DNA from: JAKALQ01 sp963978265
GTDB lineage: Bacteria; Actinomycetota; Actinomycetes; S36-B12; UBA5976
DNA length: 9,639 bases
Assembly: GCA_963978265.1 (NCBI GenBank)
Contig: CAXBQV010000067.1
Coordinates: 1-9,639, forward strand
Reading direction: 5' to 3'
The notes beneath the pieces were generated by a model. It worked only from the letters and a program-made list of their open reading frames with translations, did not search any database and was not told the DNA's origin. Shown here piece after piece: positions 7,503-9,639 of the stretch (position 1 is its first letter; the number at the start of each line of letters is the position of its first letter). A program made the position numbers and the translations under genes.

Positions 7503-9253
7503 CAGGCTCGCAGCCACACGGTGGTATCGGATGGAATAACGAGTGTGTTCGCTGCCGTGCGCTCAATCGTCGGTTGCGATGCCACGAGCAGCGCGCCGGC
7601 ATTCGGCACCTCGACATCGGACTGCCCGGTGTTCACGATCACGAGCACTGCCGGAGACCCGTCGATCGGCGGACGTTCGAATGCGAGCACCTCGTCGCCG
7701 AGCCCGAGGTCGTCGCGCCACGCCATGTCGCCGTCGCCGAGTGCCATCTCCCGCCGGCGGATGTGCAGCGCCTTGCGCGTGAGTTCGAGCATCGACGCCG
7801 GATCGCCTTCCTGCGCCTCCACCGACAATTCCCGCCAAGTCTCCGGTTGTGTGAGCCAGGCCTTCGAACCGTCGGGTCCGAATCCCAGCGAACTGCCGTC
7901 GCGCGTCCACGGGATCGGCACACGGCACCCGTCGCGACCTTTCTCGACGCCCTTCGTGCGGAACCACACCGGGTCCTGTCGTTCGCCGTCGGGGATATCG
8001 GTGATCTCGTTGAGTGCGAGTTCCTGGCCCTGCCAGATGTAGGCACTCCCGGGCAGGGCGAGCGTGAGCAGCATGCCGGCACGTGCGCGACGACGTCCGC
8101 GCTTGAAGTCCTCGTCCGTGAGTTCGTGTTCGGCGATCTGCGCCGACAACTGCGACTCCTGGTCCTCGAGGCCAAGCGCCTCCTGCTGCAGCGGTGCGTA
8201 TCGCGTGACCACGCGTGGTACGTCGTGGTTCTCCAGCACCCAGGTGGTCGTGGCGCCGACGGCTTCGTCGTTCTTCAACGACTCGACGATCACTGGACGT
8301 AGCTCGCTCGCACGCCAGTTCGCTTTGAGGTATGGGAAGTTGAAGCCGGTGTGCAGTTCGTCCTCGCGCAGGTATGCAGCGAGGCGGGCAGGTGTGCCCA
8401 CCCAGATCTCGCCGACGAAGATGCGGGCGGGCGAGTACGTGTCGGCGATCGCGCGCCAGCGCCGGTACACATCGTGGACTGCCGGTTGGTCCCAGTACGG
8501 ACTGGGCAACTTGTCGGTGATCGTTCCATCCGCAGCGGTGACGACCGTTTCGCCGTTGTCGTCGGGATAGCCCGCGGCCTTGATGAGGCCATGGGCCACG
8601 TCGATCCGGAAACCGTCGATGCCGCGATCGAGCCAGAAGCGGAGCGTCTCGTCGAACTCGGCGGCGATATCCGGGTTGTCCCAGTTCACGTCCGGTTGGG
8701 TGTCGTCGAACAGGTGGAGGTACCAGTAGCCGGTGGGACGACCGCTCTTGTCGAGGATTCGCGACCAGGCCTCGCCGGCGAACACGGACTTCCAGTTGTT
8801 CGGCGGGAGTTCACCGTTGAGCCCCGTGCCGGGAAGCGCGTGGTACCGCGCCCATTCGGGTGAGCCGGGGGCCGTTTGCAGCGCGGCCTTGAAGAAGCGG
8901 TGTTCCGAACTCGTGTGGTTGGGGACGATGTCGATGAGCACCTTGATGCCGAGGTCATGTGCCTCCTGCACCAGTGCGACGACGTCGTCAACCGTGCCGA
9001 ATCGTGGATCGATATCGCGGTAGTCCGCGACGTCGTAACCGCCGTCGTTGTCTGGTGACCGGTAGAACGGCGAGAACCAAATCGCGTCGATGCCGAGTTC
9101 TGCGAGATAGGGAAGGCGTGCGCGAACTCCAGCACAGTCGCCGTATCCGTCGCCGTCGTTATCGGCCCACGATTTCGGATAGATCTGGTAGATGACGGCG
9201 TCGCGCCACCAGTCGATGGCGCGGTGGTGGAGTACTTCGGCTGCATCGGTCAT
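7502..9253 (-). CDS. aglA: GH13 alpha-glucosidase (GH13_30-like, oligo-alpha-glucosidase/maltase)
   Basis: The 583-residue protein is a cytoplasmic GH13 hydrolase with no signal peptide. It begins WWRDAVIYQIYPKSWADNDG, the start of the (beta/alpha)8 barrel, with a calcium loop D31-D39. Conserved regions follow: DIVPNH (108-113), GFRIDVAH with nucleophile D218, VGEIW with acid/base E282, and ENHDVPR with transition-state stabiliser D344. YIWQGQELAL (405-414) is the usual late barrel motif, and a beta domain C closes the protein (about 520-583). Such enzymes cleave terminal alpha-1,4 or alpha-1,6 glucosides. V219 right after the nucleophile is the residue seen in oligo-1,6-glucosidases, but it also seems usual in the actinobacterial subgroup, so specificity is open. 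It lies 49 bp after the globin gene and is coupled by TGATG to the permease gene. Its mycobacterial counterpart next to glbO is aglA (Rv2471). Confidence 0.93.
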   Translation of the reverse strand: MTDAAEVLHHRAIDWWRDAVIYQIYPKSWADNDGDGYGDCAGVRARLPYLAELGIDAIWFSPFYRSPDNDGGYDVADYRDIDPRFGTVDDVVALVQEAHDLGIKVLIDIVPNHTSSEHRFFKAALQTAPGSPEWARYHALPGTGLNGELPPNNWKSVFAGEAWSRILDKSGRPTGYWYLHLFDDTQPDVNWDNPDIAAEFDETLRFWLDRGIDGFRIDVAHGLIKAAGYPDDNGETVVTAADGTITDKLPSPYWDQPAVHDVYRRWRAIADTYSPARIFVGEIWVGTPARLAAYLREDELHTGFNFPYLKANWRASELRPVIVESLKNDEAVGATTTWVLENHDVPRVVTRYAPLQQEALGLEDQESQLSAQIAEHELTDEDFKRGRRRARAGMLLTLALPGSAYIWQGQELALNEITDIPDGERQDPVWFRTKGVEKGRDGCRVPIPWTRDGSSLGFGPDGSKAWLTQPETWRELSVEAQEGDPASMLELTRKALHIRRREMALGDGDMAWRDDLGLGDEVLAFERPPIDGSPAVLVIVNTGQSDVEVPNAGALLVASQPTIERTAANTLVIPSDTTVWLRA

Positions 9254-9302
9254 AGTGCGCCAATCCTGCCGTGTTTCTCTGCGGGAATCGAAACCGACAT
9301 TC

Positions 9303-9639
9303 CTAGAGCAGCGGACGACCGACGCCGGGTTCCGGCGCGTTGATCATGAAGTCTGCGGCAGATACGAGGTATGCATGCAACTCGTTGCGCGATGCGGCAT
9401 CACAGACGAGTGCGTCAAGGGATGCAAGCATGTGTCGCAGCCATGCGTCGCGAGCCGCTTCGTCGATGGTGAAAGGCAGATGCCGCGCTCGGAGTTTCGG
9501 ATGGCCGCGTTGCTCCGAGTAGGTGCGCGGACCGCCCCAGTACTGCTCGAGGAACATGCGCAACCGCTCTGCTGATCGCCGCCGTTCGGACCATAAGCGC
9601 TCCTTAGGAAGCGAGAACGTTGTTGAGGATCTCTTCGCG
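9303..9639 (-). CDS. glbO: Group II truncated hemoglobin (GlbO-like), C-terminal part, frame in doubt upstream
   Basis: The visible C-terminal region is a clear 2-on-2 globin. RLRMFLEQYWGGPRTYSEQR is a near-exact GlbO block including the WGGP turn and the Y-S-E-(E/Q)-R-G-H-P stretch. It is followed by RARHLPF with the proximal histidine and by the G/H helices (ARDAWLRHMLASLDAL, AYLVSAADFMINAPE). These haem proteins bind O2 and NO and are linked to oxygen delivery or stress defence. The frame has no ATG or GTG between the window edge and 9557; the only starts are TTG 9563 and ATG 9557, and both would cut off the B/E helices. Upstream the frame stays open to the edge but uses rare codons (AGA, TCA, ACA, TTA). 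The gene is therefore 5' partial, frameshifted or truncated. The stop at 9303-9305 lies 49 bp before the alpha-glucosidase gene. Confidence 0.78.
   Translation of the reverse strand, partial: AKRSSTTFSLPKERLWSERRRSAERLRMFLEQYWGGPRTYSEQRGHPKLRARHLPFTIDEAARDAWLRHMLASLDALVCDAASRNELHAYLVSAADFMINAPEPGVGRPLL
9604..9639 (-). CDS. Possible C-terminus of an upstream gene (or the globin before a frameshift)
   Basis: On the minus strand the frame starting at the window edge reads REEILNNVLAS and stops at TAA 9606-9604. The codons (CGC GAA GAG ATC CTC AAC AAC GTT CTC) are those preferred in this genome, unlike the globin frame over the same bases. The stop overlaps AAGGAG (9600-9605), which is 5 nt before an ATG at 9594. 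That looks like an operon junction, but the ATG opens only a 59-codon shadow frame out of phase with the globin. Removing one base near 9611 would instead join this segment to the globin frame. Only 11 residues are visible, so no family can be named. Confidence 0.35.
   Translation of the reverse strand, partial: REEILNNVLAS

Noticed and set aside
7023..8863. Several plus-strand open frames opposite the permease and alpha-glucosidase genes
   Set aside because: They are antisense shadows; the glucosidase frame carries all GH13 catalytic residues.
9592..9594. ATG with a strong AAGGAG as the start of a small separate gene
   Set aside because: The frame runs for only 59 codons over the conserved globin block in another phase and has Arg/Ala/Ser-rich shadow composition.

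Overview
The window is a compact, GC-rich bacterial chromosome segment. Gene content and order point to an actinobacterium, possibly of the Acidimicrobiia, although the class is a guess. The strongest clue is the set of a tail-less SSB, an EttA-type ABC-F ATPase, a small hot-dog thioesterase, a GH13 alpha-glucosidase and a group II truncated globin, in the same order and relative orientation as I recall for Mycobacterium tuberculosis Rv2478c, Rv2477c, Rv2475c, Rv2471 and Rv2470. I see no transposase, integrase, phage gene or CRISPR array.

Layout. (1) Positions 3-416 (+) hold the C-terminus of a probable surface or secreted protein. It ends one base before the 3' end of a tRNA-Arg(UCU) on the minus strand (418-490). 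(2) 503-2269 (-) is a two-gene unit: a macro-domain ADP-ribose hydrolase followed after 9 bp by an MFS exporter. (3) 2378-2836 (+) is a single-stranded DNA-binding protein without the acidic tail. A perfect 10-bp hairpin (2852-2875) separates it from the convergent gene. (4) 2880-4097 (-) is a Ste24-type CAAX-like membrane metalloprotease. Only 42 bp separate it from the divergent ettA gene, and the two -10 boxes appear superimposed. (5) 4140-6246 (+) is ettA plus a thioesterase one base downstream. The thioesterase end overlaps the end of the next gene tail to tail. (6) 6234-9639 (-) is a probable operon read from right to left: truncated hemoglobin, GH13 alpha-glucosidase, then an OFA/MCT-like MFS permease whose ATG overlaps the glucosidase stop codon.

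How the parts may work together: EttA (translation throttling by ATP level), SSB and globin suggest a housekeeping and stress-related island. The alpha-glucosidase and permease form a small carbohydrate-use or storage-sugar unit. The macro-domain protein with its exporter, and the membrane protease, look like local additions to the conserved neighbourhood. Nothing here is clearly a wholly new system. The items most worth a second look are the reading-frame break at the globin 5' end, the superimposed divergent promoter between the protease and ettA, the alpha-glucosidase coupled to a permease of a family not known for sugars, and the rearranged conserved neighbourhood.
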